Source of the DNA: Streptomyces clavifer
GTDB lineage: Bacteria; Actinomycetota; Actinomycetes; Streptomycetales; Streptomycetaceae
NCBI GenBank assembly: GCA_014651175.1
Contig: BMWJ01000006.1
Coordinates: forward strand, 460,602-524,601
DNA length: 64,000 bases
Direction: 5' to 3'
In this document: positions 40,771-50,856 of the stretch, piece by piece
How the letters are laid out: the number at the start of each line of letters is the position of its first letter
How positions within the stretch are numbered: the first letter of the stretch is position 1
The notes under the pieces: generated by a model
The model's input: only the letters and a program-made list of their open reading frames with translations
Databases searched by the model: none
What the model was told of the DNA's origin: nothing
Position numbers and translations under genes: made by a program

Positions 40771-42801
40771 CTACTCTCCCAGTAATCTGTCGGCTGCCGC
40801 CCTGTGCAGCCCCGCCGCCGCCGGGTCCCCGAGCCGGTCCAGCGTGTCCGCCAGCCGCAGCTCGAGGGCGCCCTGCAGCCGCACATCCCCCGCCCGGCGG
40901 GCCAGGTCCACCGCCTCACGGCAGGTGTGCAGCGACTCCTGCGGGCGGCCCGCGTACTCCTGCACCCGTGCGGCCTCGCTGGTCGCCCGCGCCTGGGCGG
41001 GCAGGTCGCCGAGCCTGCGGTGCCCCGCCGCCGCGGCCCGCCAGTTGCGCAGGGCCTCGCCGTAACGTCCCGCGTAGCTGTGGACGGCGCCGAGCCGCCC
41101 GTAGAGCCGGGCCTCGTCGGCCCGCTCCCCCTGCGTGAGCCGCTGCGCGAGGGCCCGGCCGTACCAGTCCGAGGCCCGGTTGAAGTCCCCCAGCTCCGCG
41201 TAGGCCCCCCCTACGGATTCCATGGCGCGGCCCGTCGCGTAGAGGTCGTTCGCCGCGCGGCCGGCGTCCAGCGCGGCCCGGTAGCGGGTCAGCGCCTCCT
41301 GGGTGCGGCCGGTCCTGGCGTCCAGGTCGGCGAGGTTGAGCAGCGCGGCGGCCTTCTCCCGGTGCAGGTCGCGGCGTTCCGCCACGTCCAGGACCAGCGC
41401 GTGCAGCCCGTACAGCTCGGGCGCGGCCTCCTCGGTGCCCCGGTGCACGGCGAGCGCCCGGACGAGTGCCGCGACCAGTCGGCGGGCGAGGGTGTCCAGC
41501 TCCCCGTCCTGGACGGCGAGCCGGGCGGAGGCCAGCAGGGCGGGCTGCCGGATCCGCAGCCACTCGGCGGCGGCGTCCGGATTGGGGAAGCGCAGCGAGC
41601 GGGGCAGTCCGGCGAGCTTGCGGCGGGCAGGTGAGCCCTCCGGGTCGGTGACCGCCCGGCAGGACTGGAGCTGGCGTACGGTCCGCTCCAGCATCCTGGC
41701 CCGGGCCAGCTGGATCTCGGCCGGCCGGTCCCGTTCCTCCAGCAGGGCGCGGAGCAGGGGGGCGAGACAGCCGGGCACCTCGTACTGGGGCTGCTCCGCG
41801 CCGTTCGACCGCATCAGTCCGAGCCGGACGAAGTCGTCCAGGGTCGTCTGGGCCGCGGAGACGGAGCACCCCGCCAGCGCGGAGGCGGTGTGCGCGTCGG
41901 CCAGTCCGGCGGGGGCGAGCGCGAGAAGCCGCAGTGTCCGGGCGGCGGCCGGCGGCAGGGAGTCGTGGACCAGCCGGAAGGCGCGGGCCAGCGGGCGGGC
42001 GCCGGTGGGCTGTTCGGCATCGTCGGGCAGCTCGCGCAGCTGCTTGGTGACGTCGGCGACCGAGGCGCCCGGACGGGCGGCGAGCAGGCCGGCGACCAGC
42101 GTCAGGGCGGCGGGCAGTCCGGCGCACTCCTCGGTCAGCGTCTCGGCGGTCCGAGGGTCGACCGTGATCCTGACCTGCCCGATGGTGCGGGCGAGCAGGT
42201 GGACGGCGGATCCCGCGTCCATGCCTCCGATGGTGCACGGACGGACGCCCGGAATGCCGGTGAGCGGGCCGGTGGAGGTGGCCACGACCAGGCAGTCCGG
42301 GTTGTCCGGCAGCAGCGGGTCGACCTGTTCGGCGTCCACCGCGTCGTCGAGCAGGATCAGGGCGCGGCGTTCGGCGAACGCCGCGCGGACCACTTCGGAG
42401 AGCTCGTCCTCGTCCGCGCCGGGCGGGGCGGGGACCGCGAGCAGGTCCAGGAGTTCGCGCGCGGTGCGCTCGACGGGTACGCGTGCGCCGTCGTGATCGG
42501 TGAGCGCGACCCGGAAGACCCCGTCGGGGTAGTCGCCCGGTTCCGCCAGCCGGCGCGCCAGTTCGGCCGCGAGGGCGGTGCGTCCGGATCCGGGCCGGCC
42601 CGCGATCAGCAGGACCCGGGCACGGGCGGCCTTGCGGCCGGCCAGCGTGTCCAGACCGGCTCGCCCGATGTCGTCCTGAAGGGCTCTCAACTCGCGTTCG
42701 CGGCCGAAGAATTGGGGTGGGGTGGCACCGGATGGCCGCTTGGATCCCGACGCCCCCGCCACGCCGGCCGGGCCGCTGGTGTCCACCGCCTGATCGGTCA
42801 C
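40771..42801 (-). CDS. STAND/NB-ARC-like ATPase with TPR repeats
   Basis: 676 residues. The nucleotide-binding region starts PQFFGRERELRAL, then VLLIAGRPGSGRTALAAELARRL: the P-loop reads GRPGSGRT, with Arg in place of the usual Lys. Walker B is RALILLDDAV. A winged-helix-like region (AGLADAHTASALAGCSVSAAQTTLDDFVRLGLM) and at least five TPR-like helix pairs follow from about residue 480 (EALTRYRAALDAGRAANDLYATGRAMESVGGAYAELGDFNRASDWYGRALAQ). It resembles SARP-type regulators without their DNA-binding N-terminus. Signalling hub or regulator; the trigger is unknown. Confidence 0.85.
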   Translation of the reverse strand: MTDQAVDTSGPAGVAGASGSKRPSGATPPQFFGRERELRALQDDIGRAGLDTLAGRKAARARVLLIAGRPGSGRTALAAELARRLAEPGDYPDGVFRVALTDHDGARVPVERTARELLDLLAVPAPPGADEDELSEVVRAAFAERRALILLDDAVDAEQVDPLLPDNPDCLVVATSTGPLTGIPGVRPCTIGGMDAGSAVHLLARTIGQVRITVDPRTAETLTEECAGLPAALTLVAGLLAARPGASVADVTKQLRELPDDAEQPTGARPLARAFRLVHDSLPPAAARTLRLLALAPAGLADAHTASALAGCSVSAAQTTLDDFVRLGLMRSNGAEQPQYEVPGCLAPLLRALLEERDRPAEIQLARARMLERTVRQLQSCRAVTDPEGSPARRKLAGLPRSLRFPNPDAAAEWLRIRQPALLASARLAVQDGELDTLARRLVAALVRALAVHRGTEEAAPELYGLHALVLDVAERRDLHREKAAALLNLADLDARTGRTQEALTRYRAALDAGRAANDLYATGRAMESVGGAYAELGDFNRASDWYGRALAQRLTQGERADEARLYGRLGAVHSYAGRYGEALRNWRAAAAGHRRLGDLPAQARATSEAARVQEYAGRPQESLHTCREAVDLARRAGDVRLQGALELRLADTLDRLGDPAAAGLHRAAADRLLGE

Positions 42802-43042
42802 TGGCCACGCTCCACTTCACTGCACGCGGTTGCCCGCCGGAACTCCGGTCGGGACCTTTCGAGCGTAGTTCAGCGGTGCGGACGATCACGGCCGAGCGGG
42901 GCGGGTACGTCCCCCGATCGGATCAGCGTTTCTTACGATCGGTCCCCGGCCGGGTACGCGGGGCCGTGGCGGGGGTACGCGGCCGGGCCGGCCGGGCGCC
43001 GGTCCCCGTCGGCGCCGGCCGGTCCCCCGCCGTCTCGGGCGC

Positions 43043-43669
43043 TCAGGCCTCGAAGGGCCTGGCGGGCCACGGCGCCTCGGCCGGCCGCAACGCGTCCACC
43101 CCGTCGCCCGCGAGCACCGCGGTGAGCGCCAGGACGCCCACCACCAGGCAGTTGTTGTGGAGTTCCCCGGCGAGCACCCCCTGCACGAGCTCCGGGAGCG
43201 GCACCCGGGCCTGCTCCATGTCGGCCTCCTCCTCGGAGACCTCGAAGCGCTCGCCCTCCACCTCGGAGAGGTCCCGGGCGAGGAAGACGCGTACGGCTTC
43301 GTCGCAGCCGCCGGGCGTGGTGTAGACGTCGGTCAGCACCCGCCAGTCCTCGGCCTTGACGTGCGCCTCCTCGTACAGCTCGCGCTGTGCGGCGTGCAGC
43401 GGGTTCTCCCCCGGGATGTCGAGGAGTCCGGCGGGGATCTCCCACAGCTTCTGGCGCACCGGGTGGCGGTACTGCCGCAGGACGAGGACACGGCCTGCCT
43501 CGTCGAGCGCGAGGACGGCGACGGAGCCCGGGTGGACCTGGTAGTCGCGGCGTGCGACGGTGCCGTCGGGCATCACCACGTCGTCGGTGCGGACGCTGGT
43601 CTTGTTGCCGGTGAAGGGCGTCACCGTCGCGGTGACCTGCCACTCCTCGGGCGTGTCCTGGATTCCCAT
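43043..43669 (-). CDS. Nudix hydrolase, ADP-ribose pyrophosphatase type
   Basis: 208 residues. The RRDYQVHPGSVAVLAL and VLVLRQYRHPVRQKLWEIPAGLLDIPGENPLHAAQRELYEEAHV region is the Nudix box of the ADPRase family, with one extra residue before the first Glu and AHV instead of xGU, variants usual in actinobacteria. It cleaves ADP-ribose to AMP and ribose-5-phosphate. The ATG follows GGGAGGACGTAC. It lies 76 bp downstream of pyrG, beyond the pyrG terminator. Confidence 0.9.
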   Translation of the reverse strand: MGIQDTPEEWQVTATVTPFTGNKTSVRTDDVVMPDGTVARRDYQVHPGSVAVLALDEAGRVLVLRQYRHPVRQKLWEIPAGLLDIPGENPLHAAQRELYEEAHVKAEDWRVLTDVYTTPGGCDEAVRVFLARDLSEVEGERFEVSEEEADMEQARVPLPELVQGVLAGELHNNCLVVGVLALTAVLAGDGVDALRPAEAPWPARPFEA

Positions 43670-43683
43670 GTACGTCCTCCCAC

Positions 43684-43732
43684 GAAAAACAGAAACCGGG
43701 GCACGCATCCGGTGAAGGATCCGTACCCCGGT
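43684..43732 (-). terminator. Rho-independent terminator of pyrG
   Basis: A 16-bp stem with one mismatch and one wobble pair (ACCGGGGTACGGATCC arm), a 6-nt loop, then TTTCTGTTTTT on the minus strand. It starts 14 bp after the pyrG stop and has the clearest T-tail in the window. Confidence 0.9.
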
Positions 43733-43745
43733 CAACCGTATCGCC

Positions 43746-45416
<1,671 letters not shown>

Positions 45417-45854
45417 AGCCAAAGGGGGCTCCCGTGGTCGCGATCGTGAGGTGCGTGCCGGCGTGCCGTACGGAGAATTCCGGAGGCGCCGTCGCTGCGG
45501 TTCGGGGGCCTCGTCCACTGTCGGGACGACCACCGGTCCACGGGCTACCAGGGTAACAGCGACGAGGAGAGGTCGCTTCCGGCCACTCCTCGCACACGGT
45601 TGACACAAGATCACCGCAGTCGTTCCACGTTCTGCCCATTCTCCGGTAACGGGCGGCGGACAAGTCGCGGACAGTCGCGCGGAACCCCCGGGTGCGTCGT
45701 ATCCTGCTCGGACACTCGCTGCCGAGTTGGCCGGCCCAGCGGCAACACCCCAGCCCGCTCACCCGTGCAAGAGCTCGTCGGTTCTACTACAACGACCCCT
45801 TGACCAGCAGTAAGCGCCCTTCGGGGCGACATGGCCGTTCGACTGGAGACGCAC
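45417..45854. other. 438-bp divergent region between pyrG and the GH15 gene
   Basis: No ORF is supported beyond the optional 5' extension of the GH15 gene at 45831. A TTGACA -35-like hexamer lies at 45600-45605 for rightward transcription. A very stable UUCG-tetraloop hairpin (45815-45828) lies just ahead of the GH15 start. Confidence 0.4.
45815..45828 (+). other. UUCG tetraloop hairpin in the GH15 leader
   Basis: CGCCC-TTCG-GGGCG: a 5-bp GC stem capped by the extra-stable cUUCGg loop, 26 nt upstream of the preferred GTG start. It could set translation initiation or protect the transcript 5' end. Confidence 0.4.
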
Positions 45855-47657
45855 GTGGCCGGGCGCATCGAGGATTACGCACTCATCGGAGACATGCAGA
45901 CCGCAGCCCTGGTCTGCCGGGACGGCACAGCAGACTGGCTGTGCCTGCCCCGCTTCGATTCCCATGCCGTGTTCGCCGGGCTTCTCGGCACGGAGGAACA
46001 CGGATTCTGGCGGTTGGGACCCGCCCGCGCGGAGGGGGCTCAGCCCGCCGCCGCGGACCGGCGCCGCTACCGGGGCGACTCGCTCGTCCTGGAATCGGAG
46101 TGGGACACCCCGCGCGGCACGGTCCGCGTGACCGATTTCATGCCGCCGCGCGACGGCGCCCCGCAGCTCATCCGCATCGTGGAAGGTGTCAGCGGCCGGG
46201 TGCAGATGCGCTCGGAGCTGCGGATGCGTTTCAGCTACGGGCGGGTCACCCCCTGGGTGCACAAGGTCGACGGCCGTACGGTCGCCGTCGCGGGGCCGGA
46301 CTCGGTCTGGCTGGACACCGAGGCCGACACGTACGGCCGGAACCTGACGACGTACTCCGACTTCACCGTGGCACCCGGGGACCGGATCGCGTTCACGATC
46401 AGCTGGCAGCCCTCGCACCGCGAGCCGCCCGCCCTGCCGGACCCCGAGGGTTCGCTGGAGGCGACGGAGAACTTCTGGCGCGAGTGGGTCGAGCAGTGCA
46501 CGTACCACGGGCCCTACCGGGAGGCGGTGGTGCGCTCGCTGATCACGCTGAAGGCGCTCACGTACGCGCCGACCGGCGGCATCGTGGCGGCTCCGACCAC
46601 CTCCCTGCCGGAGGACATCGGCGGCTCACGCAACTGGGACTACCGCTACACCTGGCTGCGGGACGCGGCGATCACGCTCTCCTCCCTGCTGCGCACCGGC
46701 TACCGCGAGGAGGCCCGCGCGTGGCGCGAGTGGCTGCTGCGGGCGGTCGCGGGCGACCCGGAGAACCTGCAGATCATGTACGGCATCGCGGGTGAGAGGG
46801 AGCTCGGCGAGGCGGAGCTGGACTGGCTGCCCGGTTACGAGAACTCCGGTCCGGTGCGGGTGGGCAACGGCGCGGCGAACCAGCTGCAGCTCGACGTGTA
46901 CGGCGAGGTCACCGAGGCGCTCCATCTGGCGCACATGACGGGTCTGACCCGCAACGACTACGCGGTGGGCCTCCAGCTCAAGCTGATCAGCTATCTGGAG
47001 AAGCACTGGGAGGAGCCGGACGAGGGCATCTGGGAGGTGCGGGGGCCGCGCAGGCACTTCGTGCACTCCAAGGTGATGGCCTGGGTGGCGGTCGACCGCA
47101 CCATCAAGCTGATCGAGTCCGGGGACACCGACGGGCCGCTGGAGCGGTGGCTGCAGCTGCGCGACGACATCCACCGCGACGTCTGCGAGCGGGGTTACGA
47201 CAAGGAGCGCAACACCTTCACCCAGTCCTACGGGTCGAAGGAGCTGGACGCCTCCCTGCTGCTGATTCCGCAGATGGGCTTCCTGCCGCCCGACGACAAG
47301 CGGGTCATCGGCACGATCGAGGCGATCCAGCGGGAGCTGTCCACGGAGGACGGCTTCGTCCTGCGCTACCCGACGGCCGGTGAGGACGCGGGCGTGGACG
47401 GGCTGGAGGGCGACGAGGGCGCGTTCCTGGCCTGTTCGTTCTGGCTGGCCGACGACCTCGCGATGATCGGCAGGGTCGACGAGGCCCGCCAGCTCTTCGA
47501 GAAGCTGCTGTCCCTGCGCAACGACCTGGGGCTGCTGGCCGAGGAGTGGGACGCTCGGCTGCAGCGCCAGGTGGGTAACTTCCCGCAGGCGTTCAGCCAT
47601 GTGCCGCTGATCGACACGGCGCTGCGGCTCACGGCGAGCGGGGCGTACGTCGGCTGA
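45855..47657 (+). CDS. Glycoside hydrolase family 15 protein (glucoamylase/trehalase-like)
   Basis: 600 residues. The N-terminal beta domain begins VAGRIEDYALIGDMQTAALVCRDGTADWLCLPRFDS. The (alpha/alpha)6 catalytic domain starts near LITLKALTYAPTGGIVAAPTTSLPEDIGGSRNWDYRYTWLRDAAITLS, whose NWDYR-WLRD motif forms the subsite, and ends EEWDARLQRQVGNFPQAFSHVPLIDTALRL. It lacks a signal peptide, so it acts inside the cell, probably on trehalose or glycogen-type oligomers as in mycobacterial GH15 trehalase. GTG at 45855 is favoured by GGAG at 7 nt; ATG at 45831 is possible. Confidence 0.9.
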   Translation: MAGRIEDYALIGDMQTAALVCRDGTADWLCLPRFDSHAVFAGLLGTEEHGFWRLGPARAEGAQPAAADRRRYRGDSLVLESEWDTPRGTVRVTDFMPPRDGAPQLIRIVEGVSGRVQMRSELRMRFSYGRVTPWVHKVDGRTVAVAGPDSVWLDTEADTYGRNLTTYSDFTVAPGDRIAFTISWQPSHREPPALPDPEGSLEATENFWREWVEQCTYHGPYREAVVRSLITLKALTYAPTGGIVAAPTTSLPEDIGGSRNWDYRYTWLRDAAITLSSLLRTGYREEARAWREWLLRAVAGDPENLQIMYGIAGERELGEAELDWLPGYENSGPVRVGNGAANQLQLDVYGEVTEALHLAHMTGLTRNDYAVGLQLKLISYLEKHWEEPDEGIWEVRGPRRHFVHSKVMAWVAVDRTIKLIESGDTDGPLERWLQLRDDIHRDVCERGYDKERNTFTQSYGSKELDASLLLIPQMGFLPPDDKRVIGTIEAIQRELSTEDGFVLRYPTAGEDAGVDGLEGDEGAFLACSFWLADDLAMIGRVDEARQLFEKLLSLRNDLGLLAEEWDARLQRQVGNFPQAFSHVPLIDTALRLTASGAYVG

Positions 47658-47662
47658 TCCAG

Positions 47663-47733
47663 GGGCGTGACAGAACCTGCGGGACGGCCGATGTCCACGG
47701 TCCGGCCTACGATGGAAGGGTTCTGTCACGCCC
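47663..47733. promoter_or_regulatory. 15-bp perfect inverted repeat with 41-bp spacing
   Basis: GGGCGTGACAGAACC (47663-47677) and its exact complement GGTTCTGTCACGCCC (47719-47733) flank 41 bp that contain a TACGAT -10-like box at 47708-47713. The left arm begins 6 bp after the GH15 stop; the right arm ends 15 bp before the FAD oxidoreductase ATG. It could be two half-operators for a looped repressor, or an RNA hairpin acting as terminator/leader. Confidence 0.6.
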
Positions 47734-47748
47734 TGCGAAGGGGGCAGC

Positions 47749-49146
47749 ATGACGCCCCGCGAACCTTTGGCGGATGCCGGCCTGGCCGGCCTCCGCAGCG
47801 ATATCGCCGGTGAGGCCCATGTGCCCGGCGACCCGGGCTACGACGAGGCCCGCACCGTCTTCAACAGCATGATCGACCGCAGACCCGCGGTGGTGGTCCA
47901 GTGCGCCGCCCGCGCCGATGTGGTGCGGGGGCTCCGCTTCGCCCGTGAGCACGGCCTGGAGGTCGCGGTCCGCGGCGGGGGGCACAGTGTGTCCGGGATG
48001 TCGCTGAGCGAGGGCGGCCTGGTCATCGATCTGCGCCGCATGAACGCCGTCACCGTGGACCCGGAGAACCGAACGGCCCGCGTCGGGGGCGGGGCCGTCA
48101 TGGGCGATCTGGACCGGGCGACCCAGCCGTACGCCCTGGCGACCACCGGGGGCCGGGTCTCCACCACCGGGGTGGGGGGCTTCACCCTGGGCGGCGGATC
48201 GGGGTGGCTGGAGCGCAGGTTCGGGCTGGCCTGCGACAACCTGCTGGCCGCCGAACTGGTCACCGCGGACGGCGGCACCGTGCGCGCCGCGGCGGACGAG
48301 AACCCCGACCTCTTCTGGGCGCTGCACGGCGGCGGCGGCAACTTCGGCGTCGCCACCTCCTTGACCCTGCGCCTGCACGAACTGCCCGTCCTGACCATGA
48401 TGCTGCTGCTCTTCCGTCCCGAGGACGGCCCCCTGGCGGTGCGCACGTACCGGGACCTGATGGAGTCCGCACCGGACGAGGCGGGCGGCGGGTGCCTCTA
48501 TCTCACCGGTCCGCCCGAGGAGTTCGTGCCCGAGCACCAGGTGGGACGGCTCATCTGCGCCGTCCTGGTCACCTACACGGGGCCGGAGGCGGAGGCCCGG
48601 GACGTGGCCGCACCGCTGCTCGCGCTGGACCGCGAGGCGGAGTTCATCACGGAGATCCCGTACGCGCATCTGCAGTGCATGCTCGACGACCCGCCGGGAC
48701 AGCGGAACTACTGGTCGGCCGAGTACCTGGACTCCTTCCCCGACGAGGCGGTGGGCGCGTTCTGCTCGACCGCCCACGCGATGCCCGTCCCCTCCGGTTC
48801 GCAGCACGTGCTGTTCCCGCTGGGCGGTCGGGTGGGCCGGGAGTCCGGCGGCTTCCCGGTCCCCTGGCGCTCGTCCCCTTGGGCCGTGCACCCGTTCGGG
48901 ATCTGGGGGACCGCGGCGGAGGACGAACAGGGCAAGGCCTGGGTGCGCGAGGTGCGGGCGGCGGTCCGGCCCTGGGCCGGGGGCGCCGTGTATCTGAACT
49001 TCATCGGACGCGAGGGCCAGGAGCGGGTCGTCGCCGGTTTCGGTGAGGAGAACTACGAGCGGCTGGCCGCGGTCAAGGCCCGCTACGACCCCGGCAACGT
49101 GTTCCACCTGAACCACAACGTGAAGCCGTCGGTCGCCGTGGTGTGA
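47749..49146 (+). CDS. FAD-binding oxidoreductase, berberine-bridge/PCMH type
   Basis: 465 residues. The FAD_binding_4 (PCMH) domain has VAVRGGGHSVSGMSLSEGGLVIDLRRMNAV, in which the His of GGGHS is the usual 8-alpha covalent FAD anchor. The second anchor Cys is absent (TTGGRVSTTGVGGFTLGGGSGWL), so flavin is probably mono-covalent. The C-terminal BBE motif YDPGNVFHLNHNVKP is present. No signal peptide. It oxidises an alcohol, sugar or alkaloid-like substrate with O2; the substrate is unknown. GAAGGGGGCAGC precedes the ATG. Confidence 0.92.
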   Translation: MTPREPLADAGLAGLRSDIAGEAHVPGDPGYDEARTVFNSMIDRRPAVVVQCAARADVVRGLRFAREHGLEVAVRGGGHSVSGMSLSEGGLVIDLRRMNAVTVDPENRTARVGGGAVMGDLDRATQPYALATTGGRVSTTGVGGFTLGGGSGWLERRFGLACDNLLAAELVTADGGTVRAAADENPDLFWALHGGGGNFGVATSLTLRLHELPVLTMMLLLFRPEDGPLAVRTYRDLMESAPDEAGGGCLYLTGPPEEFVPEHQVGRLICAVLVTYTGPEAEARDVAAPLLALDREAEFITEIPYAHLQCMLDDPPGQRNYWSAEYLDSFPDEAVGAFCSTAHAMPVPSGSQHVLFPLGGRVGRESGGFPVPWRSSPWAVHPFGIWGTAAEDEQGKAWVREVRAAVRPWAGGAVYLNFIGREGQERVVAGFGEENYERLAAVKARYDPGNVFHLNHNVKPSVAVV

Positions 49147-49226
49147 CGACCCCATCGGGCCCGGTAGCTTCCTGACCGGGGCATTCCGCCCCGCCGTGGG
49201 CGAGTGGAAGCACGAGGCCGGAGCCA

Positions 49227-50852
49227 GTGGAGACAGAGGGCGGGATCACCGTACGGAGGGCCCTGGAGCTGCCGGGGCTGCGCGGCGGGCTTCCCGAGGT
49301 ACTGGCCGGGGAGGACCGGCTGGACCGTACGGTGCGCTGGGTGCACGCCGGTGAGGCACCGAACATCGCCTCCCTGCTCAAGGGCGGCGAACTGCTGCTG
49401 ACGACGGGGCTGGGCCTGGGCACGCGCCCCGCCGAGCAGCGGGCCTTCGTCCGGCGGCTGGCCGACCGGGGCATCGCCGCCCTGGTGGTGGAGCTGGGGC
49501 CGCGCTTCAGCCGGCTGCCCGCGTCGATCGTGGACGCCGCGCGGACGGCGGGGCTGCCGCTCGTGCAGCTGCACCGCGAGGTGCCGTTCGTCGCGGTGAC
49601 CGAGGAGATCCACACCGAGATCGTCAACGGGCACTACGCGCTGCTCCGGCGGGCCGAGGAGGTGCACCGGCGTTGCACGCAGGCGGTGCTCGGCGGCGGC
49701 GGTGTGCCTCAGGTCCTGACGATCCTGGCGGACTTCACCGCCAACCCCGTCTTCCTGGAGACCCCGGACGGACGGCTGCTGTACGCGGCGGGCACCGGGA
49801 CCGGGCCGGTGGGCGCCGATCCGCTGCAGGTCTGGGAGGGGCTGCGCGGCGGCCGTGGGGTGCGCGAGTCCCCGCCGGCCGGAACCGTGCTGGTCGAGGT
49901 GCCGGGCGGAGGCGGGGGCAGTGTGTCGGTGCGGGCGCGGCTGGTGCTGCTCGCCGTGTCGGGGCCGCTCGTGACGGTGCACCGGATGGCGGCCGAGCGG
50001 GCGGCGGGCATCCTCGCCGTCGTCCTGATGCAGGCCCGCCAGGAGGAGGAGCTCGCGGCGCGGGGGCGCGGTGACTTCCTCACCGATCTCTCCGAAGGGC
50101 GCGTCGCGCCGGAGGACGCGCCCGCGCAGGCCGGAGTCCTGGGGTTCCGGCCGGGCGGGGATCCGCTGCTGCCGGTGGTGATGCGGCTCGCCCCCGCGTC
50201 CGCGCCGTCGGGGAGCTGGGCGGTGCTGGCACGGACGGTGATGGAGGAGCTGTCCGGGCTGGGCGTGCCGGTACTGCTGGGCGTACGGCCCGTGGAGGGA
50301 AGGATTCCGCTCCTGCTGGCGCTGCGCCCGGAGACCGGGCGCACGGCGCTCGCGGACCGGGTGGCGGCCGCGCTGCGGGCGGGTGTGGAGCGGGCGGGCC
50401 ATACACGGGCCGGGGACCGCGCACCGGTCGTCGTGGTCGGGGCCGCGGGCGGATGGGGCGCGGCGGGTGCGGGGCTGCGGCACGCGGCGGAGGCGGCGAC
50501 TGCCGCGCAGGGGCTGGGGGAACGGCCTTGGTACGACGCACAGCGTCTCGACATCGACCTGCTGCTGTGGCGGCTGCGGGACCATCCCGACCTGGCGTCG
50601 TTCGTGGACCGGGCGATCGGCCCGCTGCGCGAGCACGACCGGACCTCGCGGCCCGTGCTGCAGCCCACCCTGGAGGCGTACATCGCCCATGCGGGCCGCA
50701 AGGCGGAGACCGCGCGCGAACTGCATCTGAACCGGCAGACGCTCTACAACCGGCTGGCGCGCATCGGGGAGCTGCTCGGCGCCGATCTGGACGACCCGCA
50801 GACGGTGCTGGCCCTGAGTCTGGCGCTGCGGGCGCGGCGCCACACACTCTGA
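49227..50852 (+). CDS. PucR-family transcriptional regulator
   Basis: 541 residues. The N-terminal PucR domain is VRRALELPGLRGGLPEVLAGEDRLDRTVRWVHAGEAPNIASLLKGGELLLTTG; the centre is a ligand/GGDEF-like sensory segment; the C-terminal HTH_30 is LEAYIAHAGRKAETARELHLNRQTLYNRLARIGELLG. These activators respond to purine, amino acid or GABA-type metabolites. The GTG has GGAG 4 nt upstream. It may control the FAD oxidoreductase just upstream. Its TGA and the convergent GT stop form the palindrome TGAGGCCTCA. Confidence 0.92.
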   Translation: METEGGITVRRALELPGLRGGLPEVLAGEDRLDRTVRWVHAGEAPNIASLLKGGELLLTTGLGLGTRPAEQRAFVRRLADRGIAALVVELGPRFSRLPASIVDAARTAGLPLVQLHREVPFVAVTEEIHTEIVNGHYALLRRAEEVHRRCTQAVLGGGGVPQVLTILADFTANPVFLETPDGRLLYAAGTGTGPVGADPLQVWEGLRGGRGVRESPPAGTVLVEVPGGGGGSVSVRARLVLLAVSGPLVTVHRMAAERAAGILAVVLMQARQEEELAARGRGDFLTDLSEGRVAPEDAPAQAGVLGFRPGGDPLLPVVMRLAPASAPSGSWAVLARTVMEELSGLGVPVLLGVRPVEGRIPLLLALRPETGRTALADRVAAALRAGVERAGHTRAGDRAPVVVVGAAGGWGAAGAGLRHAAEAATAAQGLGERPWYDAQRLDIDLLLWRLRDHPDLASFVDRAIGPLREHDRTSRPVLQPTLEAYIAHAGRKAETARELHLNRQTLYNRLARIGELLGADLDDPQTVLALSLALRARRHTL

Positions 50853-50856
50853 GGCC

